A DNA stretch of 10,671 bases from Nitrospira sp. ST-bin4. GTDB lineage: Bacteria; Nitrospirota; Nitrospiria; Nitrospirales; Nitrospiraceae. The notes under the pieces were generated by a model. The model was not told the DNA's origin. It did no database searches and saw nothing but the letters and a program-made list of their open reading frames with translations. The DNA is taken from contig MSXM01000045.1 in the NCBI GenBank assembly GCA_002083565.1, forward strand, positions 53,457-64,127, given 5' to 3'. The position numbers and the translations under genes are program-made. Positions 1 to 5,794 of this stretch are shown one piece after another. Numbering within the stretch: the first letter of the stretch is position 1; each line of letters begins with the position of its first letter.

Positions 1-1419
1 GCGTTCAACGCGTTGCTGAAAACCCTTGAAGAGCCTCCGGCACACGTCGTCTTCATTTTCGCGACGACGGAAATTCACAAAATCCCCGCAACCATTCTTT
101 CGCGCTGCCAGCATTACAATTTTCGCCGGATTGCACGGACTGAGATCATCGAACGGCTTCGCCACGTGGCCAAGCAGGATCAACTGACCATTGAGGAGCG
201 TAGCTTCCTCGCCCTGGCACGGGCGAGTGAAGGCAGTATGCGTGACGCTCTGAGTCTCCTCGATCAGGCCATTGCGTTCGGGGGTAAGACGATCCATCAT
301 CCGGATCTCGAAGCGATCCTCGGAGCCGTGCCTCACGAACTGGTGCAAGGCATCGTCAGGGCCGTGATGATCCAAGATAGTTCTGCAGCACTCACCGTGC
401 TGGCGAACCTCATGGACCAGGGGCATGACTTGCGTGCGTTTTGTGACGAGGTCGTGGAACAGATCCGTAATCTTCTCGTAGCGTCCGTCGTTCCTGCGAC
501 GGCCGAGTTGCGCAGCTTGATTGAAGCCTCCGAGGAGGACATCAAACAGCTTGCGACGGATGCCAAGATCCTGACTCCGGAACAGCTTCAGGAACTGCTG
601 ACCCTCTTTATTCAGGCAGAAGATTCGCTCCGGCTCAGCGCTCATCCGCGTTTCGTGCTGGAAACCGCGGCAATTCGGGCAACGCGGTTGTTACGCCGGC
701 GAGACACCGGCGATCCCCGCCTCCTTCAAACAACGCCGGCACCCACAGGACAAAAATCTCCCGTCCGTTCAGAAGGCATTGGTTCACGATCAGCTGCCTC
801 TTCCACGGCTCCATCTGTCACCACTTCCGCTCCGTCCGGACGCACTGATCCGGCCTCCTCCCAGCCGCAATCCAAACCCGTCCCCCTGTCACAACCGACA
901 CGAGAGGAAAGGCTGATCCCACAGCGGCCGCCCGATGACACTGCACCCAAGAACACAGGGATCGCCCCGGCCACAGCCACTTCCCAACCGGAGGCCGGAC
1001 AAACCACACTGAATTGGGAAAGCATCCAGAACGAGATCGCCGCTTCGTTTCCCAACATCGCCCCGTTCCTGGAAGCCGGCAGGTTTCTAGGCATAGAGGG
1101 AGGTCTTGTGACAATCGGGTTTGCCAAGCACGCAACCTTGGCACGGACCAGATTGGAAAAAGAAGAACATCTCCGGGCGCTGGCGACGCTGTGCCAGGAG
1201 CAGTCCGGTACTCCGGTGCGGATCCGCATCATTGAGCTCGCCGAGACGGACCCTCCGGGACCGACGATGGCACAAGTGCGGGCAGCCAAAGAACAGGACC
1301 AGCGGCTTGTGCTGTTCGAACGAGCACGGGCCAATCCTACAGTGAAACAAGCGATCGAGATCTTCGGCGCAGAACTGACCGAGGTCCGACGAGTCGCCCA
1401 GAAGGAGGCCACCGAATGA
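1..1419 (+). CDS. dnaX: DNA polymerase III subunit gamma/tau, 3' part (5' end outside window)
   Basis: This is the clamp-loader ATPase subunit of the replicative polymerase, which loads the beta clamp and couples the polymerase cores. The reading frame is open from base 1, so the start, the Walker A motif and the zinc site lie upstream of the window. Numbering from the first visible codon, the AAA+ module shows the NALLKTLEEPP segment (3-13), sensor-1 FATTE (20-24), the arginine-finger SRC (34-36) and sensor-2 GSMRDA (78-83). A helical collar domain follows to about residue 230. Residues about 235-335 form a Pro/Ser/Thr/Gln-rich, probably disordered linker. A folded C-terminal domain (about 338-472, beginning NWESIQ) makes this a full-length tau-type product. 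I saw no A-rich slippery heptamer in the linker, so a gamma form made by frameshifting is not evident. The stop overlaps the ybaB start (ATGA). Confidence 0.96.
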   Translation, partial: AFNALLKTLEEPPAHVVFIFATTEIHKIPATILSRCQHYNFRRIARTEIIERLRHVAKQDQLTIEERSFLALARASEGSMRDALSLLDQAIAFGGKTIHHPDLEAILGAVPHELVQGIVRAVMIQDSSAALTVLANLMDQGHDLRAFCDEVVEQIRNLLVASVVPATAELRSLIEASEEDIKQLATDAKILTPEQLQELLTLFIQAEDSLRLSAHPRFVLETAAIRATRLLRRRDTGDPRLLQTTPAPTGQKSPVRSEGIGSRSAASSTAPSVTTSAPSGRTDPASSQPQSKPVPLSQPTREERLIPQRPPDDTAPKNTGIAPATATSQPEAGQTTLNWESIQNEIAASFPNIAPFLEAGRFLGIEGGLVTIGFAKHATLARTRLEKEEHLRALATLCQEQSGTPVRIRIIELAETDPPGPTMAQVRAAKEQDQRLVLFERARANPTVKQAIEIFGAELTEVRRVAQKEATE

Positions 1420-1739
1420 AAAGTCCTTTCGGCAATATGAACAACATCCTCAAGCAAGCCCAGGCCATGCAGGAACAGATGGCTAAACTCCAGGAACAGG
1501 CGGCGTCGAAGACCGCCAACGGGACAGCCGGCGGTGGAATCGTCACAGTGACCGCAAACGGCGCCATGCAGATTGTCAGCGTGGCGATCGATCCCGAGAT
1601 CGTCAAGAGCGGCGATGTGGATATGCTGCAAGATCTCGTCGTGGCAGCGACCAATGAGGCGCTACGAAAGGCCAAGGAACTGATGGAGAGTGAGATGAAG
1701 GCCTTAACCGGCGGGATGAAAATCCCGGGCCTGTTTTAA
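1416..1739 (+). CDS. ybaB: YbaB/EbfC family nucleoid-associated protein
   Basis: This is a small DNA-binding protein of the YbaB/EbfC family, which forms tweezer-like dimers that bind DNA and are usually encoded between dnaX and recR. The product has 107 residues, the normal family size. An amphipathic, Gln/Met/Ala-rich N-terminal helix (about 6-32, with NILKQAQAMQEQM) is followed by a glycine-rich turn, a central beta sheet (about 41-60, including VSVAIDPEIV) and a C-terminal helix (about 67-95, with AATNEALRKAKELM). The start is set by the ATGA overlap with dnaX and by an AAGGAGG ribosome-binding site at 1402-1408, seven bases upstream of the ATG. Translation is probably coupled to dnaX. 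The exact cellular role of the family is still loosely defined. Confidence 0.95.
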   Translation: MKSPFGNMNNILKQAQAMQEQMAKLQEQAASKTANGTAGGGIVTVTANGAMQIVSVAIDPEIVKSGDVDMLQDLVVAATNEALRKAKELMESEMKALTGGMKIPGLF

Positions 1740-1741
1740 CG

Positions 1742-2344
1742 ATGGCCGTCGACCAACAGGGGTTGCTGGCACGGCTGATCAAGGAACTTGTTCGCCTCCC
1801 CGGGGTCGGTCAAAAGAGCGCGCAACGGTTGGCCTTTTACCTCATGAAGGCCGAGCGGGAAGATGCATTGCGTTTGGCCGATGCGATTCGAGCGGTGAAG
1901 GACGGGTTGGCCTTCTGCACTCAATGCCGCAACATTGCCGAGGGAGACCTGTGCGAATTCTGTCTGGACCCGAAGCGGGACCGTACGAAGATCCTCGTGG
2001 TTGAAGAACCAAGCACGCTCTATGCGATCGAGCGGGCCGGTGTCCATCGGGGACTGTACCATGTCCTGTTAGGGGCACTCTCCCCGCTTGACGGCATCGG
2101 CCCCGGAGACATCCGGGCTGAAGAACTAGCCGACCGTATCAAACTGGGCGGTGTGGAGGAAGTCATTCTCGCTACGAACCCGACCATCGAGGGGGAAGCC
2201 ACCGCGATCTATCTCACCAGGCTCCTCAAGCCGTTCGGAGTACGGGTCTCTCGCATCGCTTACGGGATTCCTGTTGGAATGGATATTGAGTATGCGGATG
2301 AAGTGACGTTGCTGAAATCCATCGAGGGACGCCGAGATCTGTAA
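1742..2344 (+). CDS. recR: Recombination mediator protein RecR
   Basis: RecR works with RecO and RecF to load RecA onto single-stranded DNA at gaps in the RecFOR pathway. The 200-residue product has the standard size and domain order: an N-terminal helix-hairpin-helix (about 11-32, with RLPGVGQKSAQRLA), a four-cysteine zinc site (C59, C62, C71, C74), a Toprim domain starting at ILVVEEP (84-90) and holding the LGALSPLDGIGP loop (110-121), and the C-terminal signature GIPVGMDIEYADEVTL (175-190). The ATG lies two bases after the ybaB stop with no clear Shine-Dalgarno sequence, so translation is probably coupled to ybaB. This is the last gene of the dnaX-ybaB-recR block, since a separate promoter lies just downstream. 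Confidence 0.97.
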   Translation: MAVDQQGLLARLIKELVRLPGVGQKSAQRLAFYLMKAEREDALRLADAIRAVKDGLAFCTQCRNIAEGDLCEFCLDPKRDRTKILVVEEPSTLYAIERAGVHRGLYHVLLGALSPLDGIGPGDIRAEELADRIKLGGVEEVILATNPTIEGEATAIYLTRLLKPFGVRVSRIAYGIPVGMDIEYADEVTLLKSIEGRRDL

Positions 2345-2362
2345 ACCCGCGGTGTTGCCCCG

Positions 2363-2392
2363 TTGACCCCTTCTCAATCGGCCTGCTATAGT
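2363..2392 (+). promoter_or_regulatory. Sigma-70-type promoter for the dksA-like gene
   Basis: A TTGACC -35 box (2363-2368) and a TATAGT -10 box (2387-2392) are separated by 18 bases. Each matches the consensus at five of six positions. Transcription would start near 2399, about 30 bases before the ATG. The site lies in the 86-base gap after recR, so the zinc-finger gene can be transcribed independently of dnaX-ybaB-recR. Predicted by eye only. Confidence 0.6.
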
Positions 2393-2420
2393 TCGCCCGT
2401 ACTGTCCACTCTCAAGACTT

Positions 2421-2428
2421 GGGGAGGG
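2421..2428 (+). promoter_or_regulatory. Ribosome-binding site deciding the dksA-like start
   Basis: GGGGAGGG lies directly before the ATG at 2431. A possible in-frame TTG at 2419 would overlap this site and has no Shine-Dalgarno sequence of its own, so the ATG is preferred. The spacing to the ATG is on the short side. Confidence 0.55.
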
Positions 2429-2430
2429 CC

Positions 2431-2886
2431 ATGAAGGTCCGTTCTACCGCTAAACGCGCGTCCTCGGCAAAATCATCGACAACAGCAGCCTCCACACCCC
2501 CGGCTCGCAAGAATAAGAAGAAATCAGGCTCGGCGTCGGCCAAGTACCCTGATATTCGCCGTGACCTCGAACGCCAGCGCGCGGCAATTCTCGAAGAGGT
2601 TGAGGAAGTGCTGACGAACCGGCCTGACCTGGAAGCGTTTCCCGATGTCAGCGATCAGGCATCGGCCGAAGTCGACCAGAACTTTTCGATGCGGATCCGT
2701 GATCGCGAGCGGAAGTTGCTCAAGAAGATCGAAGAGGCGCTGGATCGAATGAGCGGCGGCACCTATGGGATCTGCGAGCGCTGCGACGGAGACATTCCTT
2801 ACAAACGCCTCAAGGCCCGTCCGGTCACGACTCTCTGTATCGAGTGCAAGACCCTCCAAGAGCAGGAAGAACGGGCCAACCGTTAG
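2431..2886 (+). CDS. dksA: DksA/TraR family C4 zinc-finger transcription regulator
   Basis: DksA-family proteins enter the RNA polymerase secondary channel and, with ppGpp, adjust transcription from rRNA, amino-acid and stress promoters. The predicted product has 151 residues. Residues 1-38 are Lys/Ser/Ala-rich and probably disordered. Residues about 41-110 form the coiled coil, and its tip carries D72-x-x-D75-x-A77, matching the DxxDxA motif that is functionally important in E. coli DksA. The C4 zinc finger is C115-x2-C118 and C136-x2-C139, followed by a short charged helix. The tip motif and the length favour a DksA-type regulator over a short TraR-like protein. Its basic N-terminal tail replaces the N-terminal region of E. 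coli DksA. It has its own promoter and converges on the barrel-protein gene across 22 bases. The family is certain; calling it the main DksA of the cell is inference. Confidence 0.88.
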   Translation: MKVRSTAKRASSAKSSTTAASTPPARKNKKKSGSASAKYPDIRRDLERQRAAILEEVEEVLTNRPDLEAFPDVSDQASAEVDQNFSMRIRDRERKLLKKIEEALDRMSGGTYGICERCDGDIPYKRLKARPVTTLCIECKTLQEQEERANR

Positions 2887-2908
2887 CCCTTCCCTGCGCT
2901 CCACCCTG

Positions 2909-3652
2909 CTAAAAATGCAGCGCCACTCCGCCGACCAGGTGGATCGTTGAAATGCTATACCGTTCCCAATAAGAATCTGTCTCATATTTGAAGGTATGCC
3001 AACCCTGTGTCCACTTTGCCTCGCCAAACAGGGCCAAGTACTTGACCACAAAGAACTTGATACCTCCCAATGCCTGGACGGAAGGGGACGTACTGGTTTC
3101 TTCATAGCCCAGTGTAGATAGGCGAGCCCGTTGGGCACCCCCTCCAACGCCGATATAGGGATGCCATCGCCCCTGCGGCATATCCGGTGTCGTCCAGATT
3201 GGATACCGGAACAACAGATTCAAGGCCATATTATCGACCGCGAACTGCGGCCCCACGCCAAAGAATACGACTCCGAGCGGCGTACCAGTGGTTTGAAATG
3301 TCCCAATTCCGGGGAGCACCTGGCCGTTCGGAACATCTGCAGTGAACCTAGTCCAATCGATTTCAAATCCGATTTGCGGTTGCCAACTGTATTTCCTGGG
3401 CAAATGCCAGGCGGAGAGTTTGGCACCGAATGTACCAGAATCTTCAAAACGGAGATTCGTTGCTTTGGCATCGACCGGTTCCACCAACCCCGTGGAAAGG
3501 TTTGTTGCTTGATTGAATTGAACCGTGGTGTCGCCATGAACCGCCCATCCGCCAAACCCCCCGACTGAAAATTCCCAGTTCTGTTCGGCCGAGACAGTCG
3601 CGGCGTGGGCCAAAAGGCCGACCCCGGCCAGCAGCATAAATATTCGGCGCAT
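2909..3652 (-). CDS. Outer-membrane beta-barrel protein of unknown function
   Basis: The 247-residue product begins with a Sec signal peptide: MRR, a hydrophobic stretch to about residue 19, and a likely cleavage after A22 in TVSA-EQ. The mature part alternates short amphipathic strands with turns, such as the segments around GFEIDWTRFTA, GVVFFGVGPQFAV, WHPYIGVGGGAQ and FGEAKWTQGW. It ends LVGGVALHF, with the C-terminal phenylalanine and alternating hydrophobic residues expected of a substrate for the BAM assembly machinery. The size suits an eight-stranded OmpA/OmpW-like barrel. A GGAGG site (3659-3663) sits six bases before the ATG. I cannot name a family or a ligand. It lies downstream of the TPR lipoprotein on the same strand with a 119-base gap, and I saw no convincing promoter or terminator in that gap. 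Confidence 0.85.
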   Translation of the reverse strand: MRRIFMLLAGVGLLAHAATVSAEQNWEFSVGGFGGWAVHGDTTVQFNQATNLSTGLVEPVDAKATNLRFEDSGTFGAKLSAWHLPRKYSWQPQIGFEIDWTRFTADVPNGQVLPGIGTFQTTGTPLGVVFFGVGPQFAVDNMALNLLFRYPIWTTPDMPQGRWHPYIGVGGGAQRARLSTLGYEETSTSPSVQALGGIKFFVVKYLALFGEAKWTQGWHTFKYETDSYWERYSISTIHLVGGVALHF

Positions 3653-3771
3653 CGCAATCCTCCAGGTTTTGAGTCCCTACAGGTTTGCTATCCTATCGTG
3701 TAGTTCGAAACCAGCCTAGAACTAATTGATTTTCGTCGCCACTGCGACCTGCTGCGAGTAGCGGGGAGGAG

Positions 3772-4920
3772 TTACTGTTTCAAGACTTTGATTCGTTCGT
3801 TCGCGTGAGCCGCTCGAGCTTCTTCTTCGGGAATCCCTTCGACCAGGGCGAGGAATGTTTCATATTCCGCCAATGCGCGCTTGGGGTTGGTCTGTTCGGA
3901 GGCCTCCGCAAGATTATACCGGGCCACGGCATAGTTGGGACGCAGGGTCACAGCCTTTTCAAACAGGCCTAGTGCTTCCGTTCTCTCACCAAGCTTGACA
4001 TGGACCGTGCCGAGGTTGTTCAAGACCTCCGGAATGTTGGGTCTGATCGCGAGCGATTGCACCATCTCTGTTTTCGCCTTGTCAAATTGGCCTTTAGCCG
4101 ACAAGGCCAGACCGAGCTTATGATGCGCTTCGGCAAGCCAGACCTTGTTCGTAAACCCGCCGGCGATGGCTTTTTGATACGCATCCCCTGCGATGTCATA
4201 ATTCTTGTCGCCACAGTAGGCCAGCTGCGCGGTTTGTCCGCGGGCGAATTGCTGGAGTGAGAGAAAGGGCTCCTTGTCCTCGCTGCCCTGGCTCTCGATG
4301 GCGAGGCCGCCTTTCCCTCCTTTGGGGTTTCTGAGTCGATCTAGAAATTCCCGGCGATAGGGAGAGAACAGCCGCACATAGGGATCGATGGTAAATGACG
4401 CCTGAAGAAGAATCGGGTGATCCCGTGAACCGGTGACCAGATATTGTGTGGTGCTCTTCTCGTCTCCCGTTTCAAAGATGCTGCTGGCCTCCATGTTCGC
4501 TTTCGTCTCTAGTTGCGACACATTCAAATAGAACTCCAGCGCAGGCTTCAGCCGGGACAGCGTGTCTCGAAGCACAGGGTAGCGGTCAAGATTCAGTCCC
4601 TTCGGAAAGGTGAAGAGGGCTCCGACGAGGAGTCCGTCCTCATCGAGAAAATACGACTCATCTCCCTTCGACGCGCTTTTTGCCTGCGAAATTACGATCT
4701 CCTGTCCACTGCCCCAGGCATTCGCCTTGGGCACCGTCGAAGCGTGCTTCTTTAAAAATTCTGGTTTGCGTTCACAGAGTGCCGTCGATTTGAGAAGAAC
4801 CAGATCGGTTGCAGAAGGGGGGGGGTTTGAGCGCACGGATGTCTTCTGGCTACAGCCAACCATGACAAGGACAACCAAAAGAACACTCGCCAGACGTATC
4901 TGCCAACCGGAGATATCCAT
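3772..4920 (-). CDS. TPR-repeat lipoprotein of unknown function
   Basis: The predicted product has 382 residues. It starts with a lipoprotein signal: MDISGWQIRLA, a hydrophobic core LLVVLVM, and a lipobox MVGC giving a lipidated C23. A short Ser/Pro-rich linker contains PPP (33-35). Residues about 40-240 form a region I do not recognise, with two more cysteines (C49, C236). The C-terminal part carries three tetratricopeptide repeats, at about 263-296 (HKLGLALSAKGQFDKA), 297-330 (NNLGTVHVKLGERTEA) and a degenerate one at 331-362. TPRs usually mediate protein-protein contacts, so an envelope scaffold or assembly role is plausible but unproven. The frame stays open upstream to 5013, but that extension would run into the terminator hairpin. 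The ATG at 4920 has a good ribosome-binding site and gives an intact lipoprotein signal. Confidence 0.85.
   Translation of the reverse strand: MDISGWQIRLASVLLVVLVMVGCSQKTSVRSNPPPSATDLVLLKSTALCERKPEFLKKHASTVPKANAWGSGQEIVISQAKSASKGDESYFLDEDGLLVGALFTFPKGLNLDRYPVLRDTLSRLKPALEFYLNVSQLETKANMEASSIFETGDEKSTTQYLVTGSRDHPILLQASFTIDPYVRLFSPYRREFLDRLRNPKGGKGGLAIESQGSEDKEPFLSLQQFARGQTAQLAYCGDKNYDIAGDAYQKAIAGGFTNKVWLAEAHHKLGLALSAKGQFDKAKTEMVQSLAIRPNIPEVLNNLGTVHVKLGERTEALGLFEKAVTLRPNYAVARYNLAEASEQTNPKRALAEYETFLALVEGIPEEEARAAHANERIKVLKQ
4817..4825. repeat. Nine-base G/C homopolymer inside the TPR lipoprotein gene
   Basis: Nine consecutive G on the plus strand, read as nine C in the coding strand, span the end of codon N32 and the codons of P33-P35. 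The tract lies about 30 codons from the start and just after the lipidation cysteine. Gain or loss of one base would abolish the lipoprotein. Confidence 0.9.
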
Positions 4921-4926
4921 TAGGAA

Positions 4927-4932
4927 CTCCTC
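4927..4932 (-). promoter_or_regulatory. Ribosome-binding site deciding the TPR lipoprotein start
   Basis: Read on the minus strand this is GAGGAG, six bases before the ATG at 4920. It fixes the start at the lipoprotein signal peptide, 31 codons downstream of the longest open frame. Confidence 0.75.
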
Positions 4933-4939
4933 AAGGGAA

Positions 4940-4957
4940 AGACAGCTCTGTCTAGAC
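4940..4957. promoter_or_regulatory. Dyad upstream of the TPR lipoprotein gene (possible operator)
   Basis: AGACAG (4940-4945) and CTGTCT (4948-4953) form a perfect 6-base inverted repeat separated by two bases. An overlapping palindrome GTCTAGAC (4950-4957) adds a third half-site. The site sits between the upstream terminator and the ribosome-binding site, where an operator or a leader hairpin would act. It is short enough to be chance, and no regulator is identified. Confidence 0.3.
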
Positions 4958-4989
4958 GATACACGATTTAGGGGATGCTTGGCGAAGAG

Positions 4990-5029
4990 TAAAAACATGG
5001 GCCTGCTCCTCAAAGAGAAGCAGGCCCAT
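4990..5029 (-). terminator. Strong intrinsic terminator of the small lipoprotein gene
   Basis: On the minus strand, ATGGGCCTGCT (5029-5019) pairs perfectly with AGCAGGCCCAT (5007-4997) to make an 11-base-pair GC-rich stem. CTC/GAG pairing closes the inner loop, and a T-run (4995-4991) follows one base after the stem. It lies 26 bases past the stop of the 111-residue lipoprotein gene and uncouples it from the TPR lipoprotein gene. Confidence 0.9.
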
Positions 5030-5054
5030 CGTAAGACAACTCGTCTAACGCAAA

Positions 5055-5390
5055 CTAGTGGCGCTGTGCGTCCAGCATGCTATCTTCCGCTGTATAACCG
5101 AAGATATAGGGGATACTGCCGCCAAGAGTATACATCGGACGATTGACCCCATAATCGAAGGCATGACCGATCGGGTGTGAAATGAATCCTACCCAACGGA
5201 GCGGATGGTCATTGATGGCCGATCCGGCAACTGGGTTCGAATAAACCAACGCGGTGCTATCCAGAATGTTGTAAATGCTTGTAGGAGGAGTGTATTCCTT
5301 GTTATCCGCGCTCTGTTGACCGGTGGTTGCACAACCAGTTGCAACCATCGTCACCATCGCAATACCGACAGCCCACGACATCGCTCTCAT
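5055..5390 (-). CDS. Small lipoprotein of unknown function
   Basis: The 111-residue product has a lipoprotein signal: MRAMSWAVGIAMVTMVATGC, with the lipidated cysteine predicted at C20. The -3 residue is alanine, so the lipobox is slightly off consensus. A polar stretch (ATTGQQSADNKEY) precedes a compact C-terminal core of about 70 residues. That core is rich in aromatics, glycine and proline, with NDHPLRWVGFISHPIG, FDYGVNRPMY and PYIFGYTAED, and has no further cysteine. I recognise no named domain. The pattern of conserved-looking His, Pro, Arg and Tyr resembles small envelope lipoproteins I associate with environmental Gram-negative bacteria, but this is an impression. The start at 5390 is preferred over an in-frame ATG at 5417 because it has a GAGGT site six bases upstream and gives the canonical signal. 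It is followed by its own terminator. Confidence 0.8.
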   Translation of the reverse strand: MRAMSWAVGIAMVTMVATGCATTGQQSADNKEYTPPTSIYNILDSTALVYSNPVAGSAINDHPLRWVGFISHPIGHAFDYGVNRPMYTLGGSIPYIFGYTAEDSMLDAQRH

Positions 5391-5396
5391 GGTATT

Positions 5397-5401
5397 ACCT
5401 C
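5397..5401 (-). promoter_or_regulatory. Ribosome-binding site deciding the small lipoprotein start
   Basis: GAGGT on the minus strand, six bases before the ATG at 5390, supports that start over the in-frame ATG at 5417. Confidence 0.6.
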
Positions 5402-5563
5402 GCTTGGTTTGGTCCACATCCAGACCACCGATTCAGTCTTGTAAAACGATAGGGGAAGTGTAGCCGACATCTCCCGTTCTGTCCAGAATTCAGGGAGATT
5501 CGAGATTCCTATGAAAATTGCTGCTTTGAGAGGACAAGGAATGTGGCAACGGCAGAGAACGCA

Positions 5564-5638
5564 TGGTGGGCGATACAGGTATCGAACCTGTGGCCTCTTC
5601 CGTGTGAAGGAAGCGCTCTACCACTGAGCTAATCGCCC
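5564..5638 (-). tRNA. tRNA-Val, anticodon CAC
   Basis: Read on the minus strand the 75-base gene folds as a full cloverleaf. The acceptor stem is GGGCGAT/ATCGCCC. The D arm is GCTC-AGTGGTA-GAGC. The anticodon arm is CTTCC-TTCACAC-GGAAG with anticodon CAC, which reads GUG (valine). The variable loop has five bases, and the T arm is ACAGG-TTCGATA-CCTGT. The discriminator base is A and the 3' CCA is encoded (5566-5564). All stems pair perfectly. A likely promoter lies immediately upstream. No obvious terminator follows before the small lipoprotein gene, 174 bases further on. Confidence 0.97.
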
Positions 5639-5647
5639 ATCGTGTGG

Positions 5648-5677
5648 AGTCTAGCATGGGCTTTCGGCAGGGTTCAA
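5648..5677 (-). promoter_or_regulatory. Candidate promoter for tRNA-Val
   Basis: On the minus strand a TTGAAC -35 box (5677-5672) and a TAGACT -10 box (5653-5648) are separated by 18 bases, and an upstream TG gives a near-extended -10. Each box matches four of six consensus bases. The predicted start, near 5641, falls only a few bases before the mature tRNA, giving a very short leader. Confidence 0.45.
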
Positions 5678-5731
5678 TGCGAACCTTGTGCAGGTGCTCC
5701 GTCATCAACCTGGGTTTGTATGCCAGCTGCC

Positions 5732-5761
5732 TTGACTTCACTAAAACACGGTTTCTAGAAT
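5732..5761 (+). promoter_or_regulatory. Sigma-70-type promoter for the trmFO operon
   Basis: A TTGACT -35 box (5732-5737) and a TAGAAT -10 box (5756-5761) are separated by 18 bases, each matching five of six consensus bases. The predicted start near 5768 leaves a leader of about 27 bases before trmFO. It diverges from the tRNA-Val promoter, and the two -35 boxes are about 55 bases apart. Confidence 0.6.
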
Positions 5762-5794
5762 GGGCTCCTTTCCCCGGTAAGGATTGTTGTTCGC

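Noticed and set aside
1153..1171. A-rich run in dnaX as a possible frameshift site for a gamma form
   Set aside because: The in-frame codons TTG GAA AAA GAA do not form the X-XXY-YYZ slippery pattern, and the site is in the C-terminal domain, not the linker.
726..1631. Antisense open frame of about 300 codons opposite the dnaX linker and ybaB
   Set aside because: It spans two real genes on the other strand and is rich in Ser, Gly and Arg, as expected from reverse-reading the Pro/Ser-rich linker.
3735..3748. Small hairpin GTCGC-CACT-GCGAC downstream of the TPR lipoprotein gene
   Set aside because: The stem has only five pairs and no T-run follows on either strand, so it is not supported as a terminator.
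4921..5013. 31-codon N-terminal extension of the TPR lipoprotein
   Set aside because: It overlaps the upstream terminator hairpin, would bury the lipoprotein signal inside the protein, and the ATG at 4920 has a good ribosome-binding site.
5495..5508. Tandem repeat of GAGATTC (two copies)
   Set aside because: Two copies of seven bases are likely to arise by chance, and nothing in the surroundings suggests a function.
5490..5741. 83-codon minus-strand open frame covering the tRNA-Val region
   Set aside because: It is a translation of the tRNA gene and its flanks, with no ribosome-binding site or protein features.
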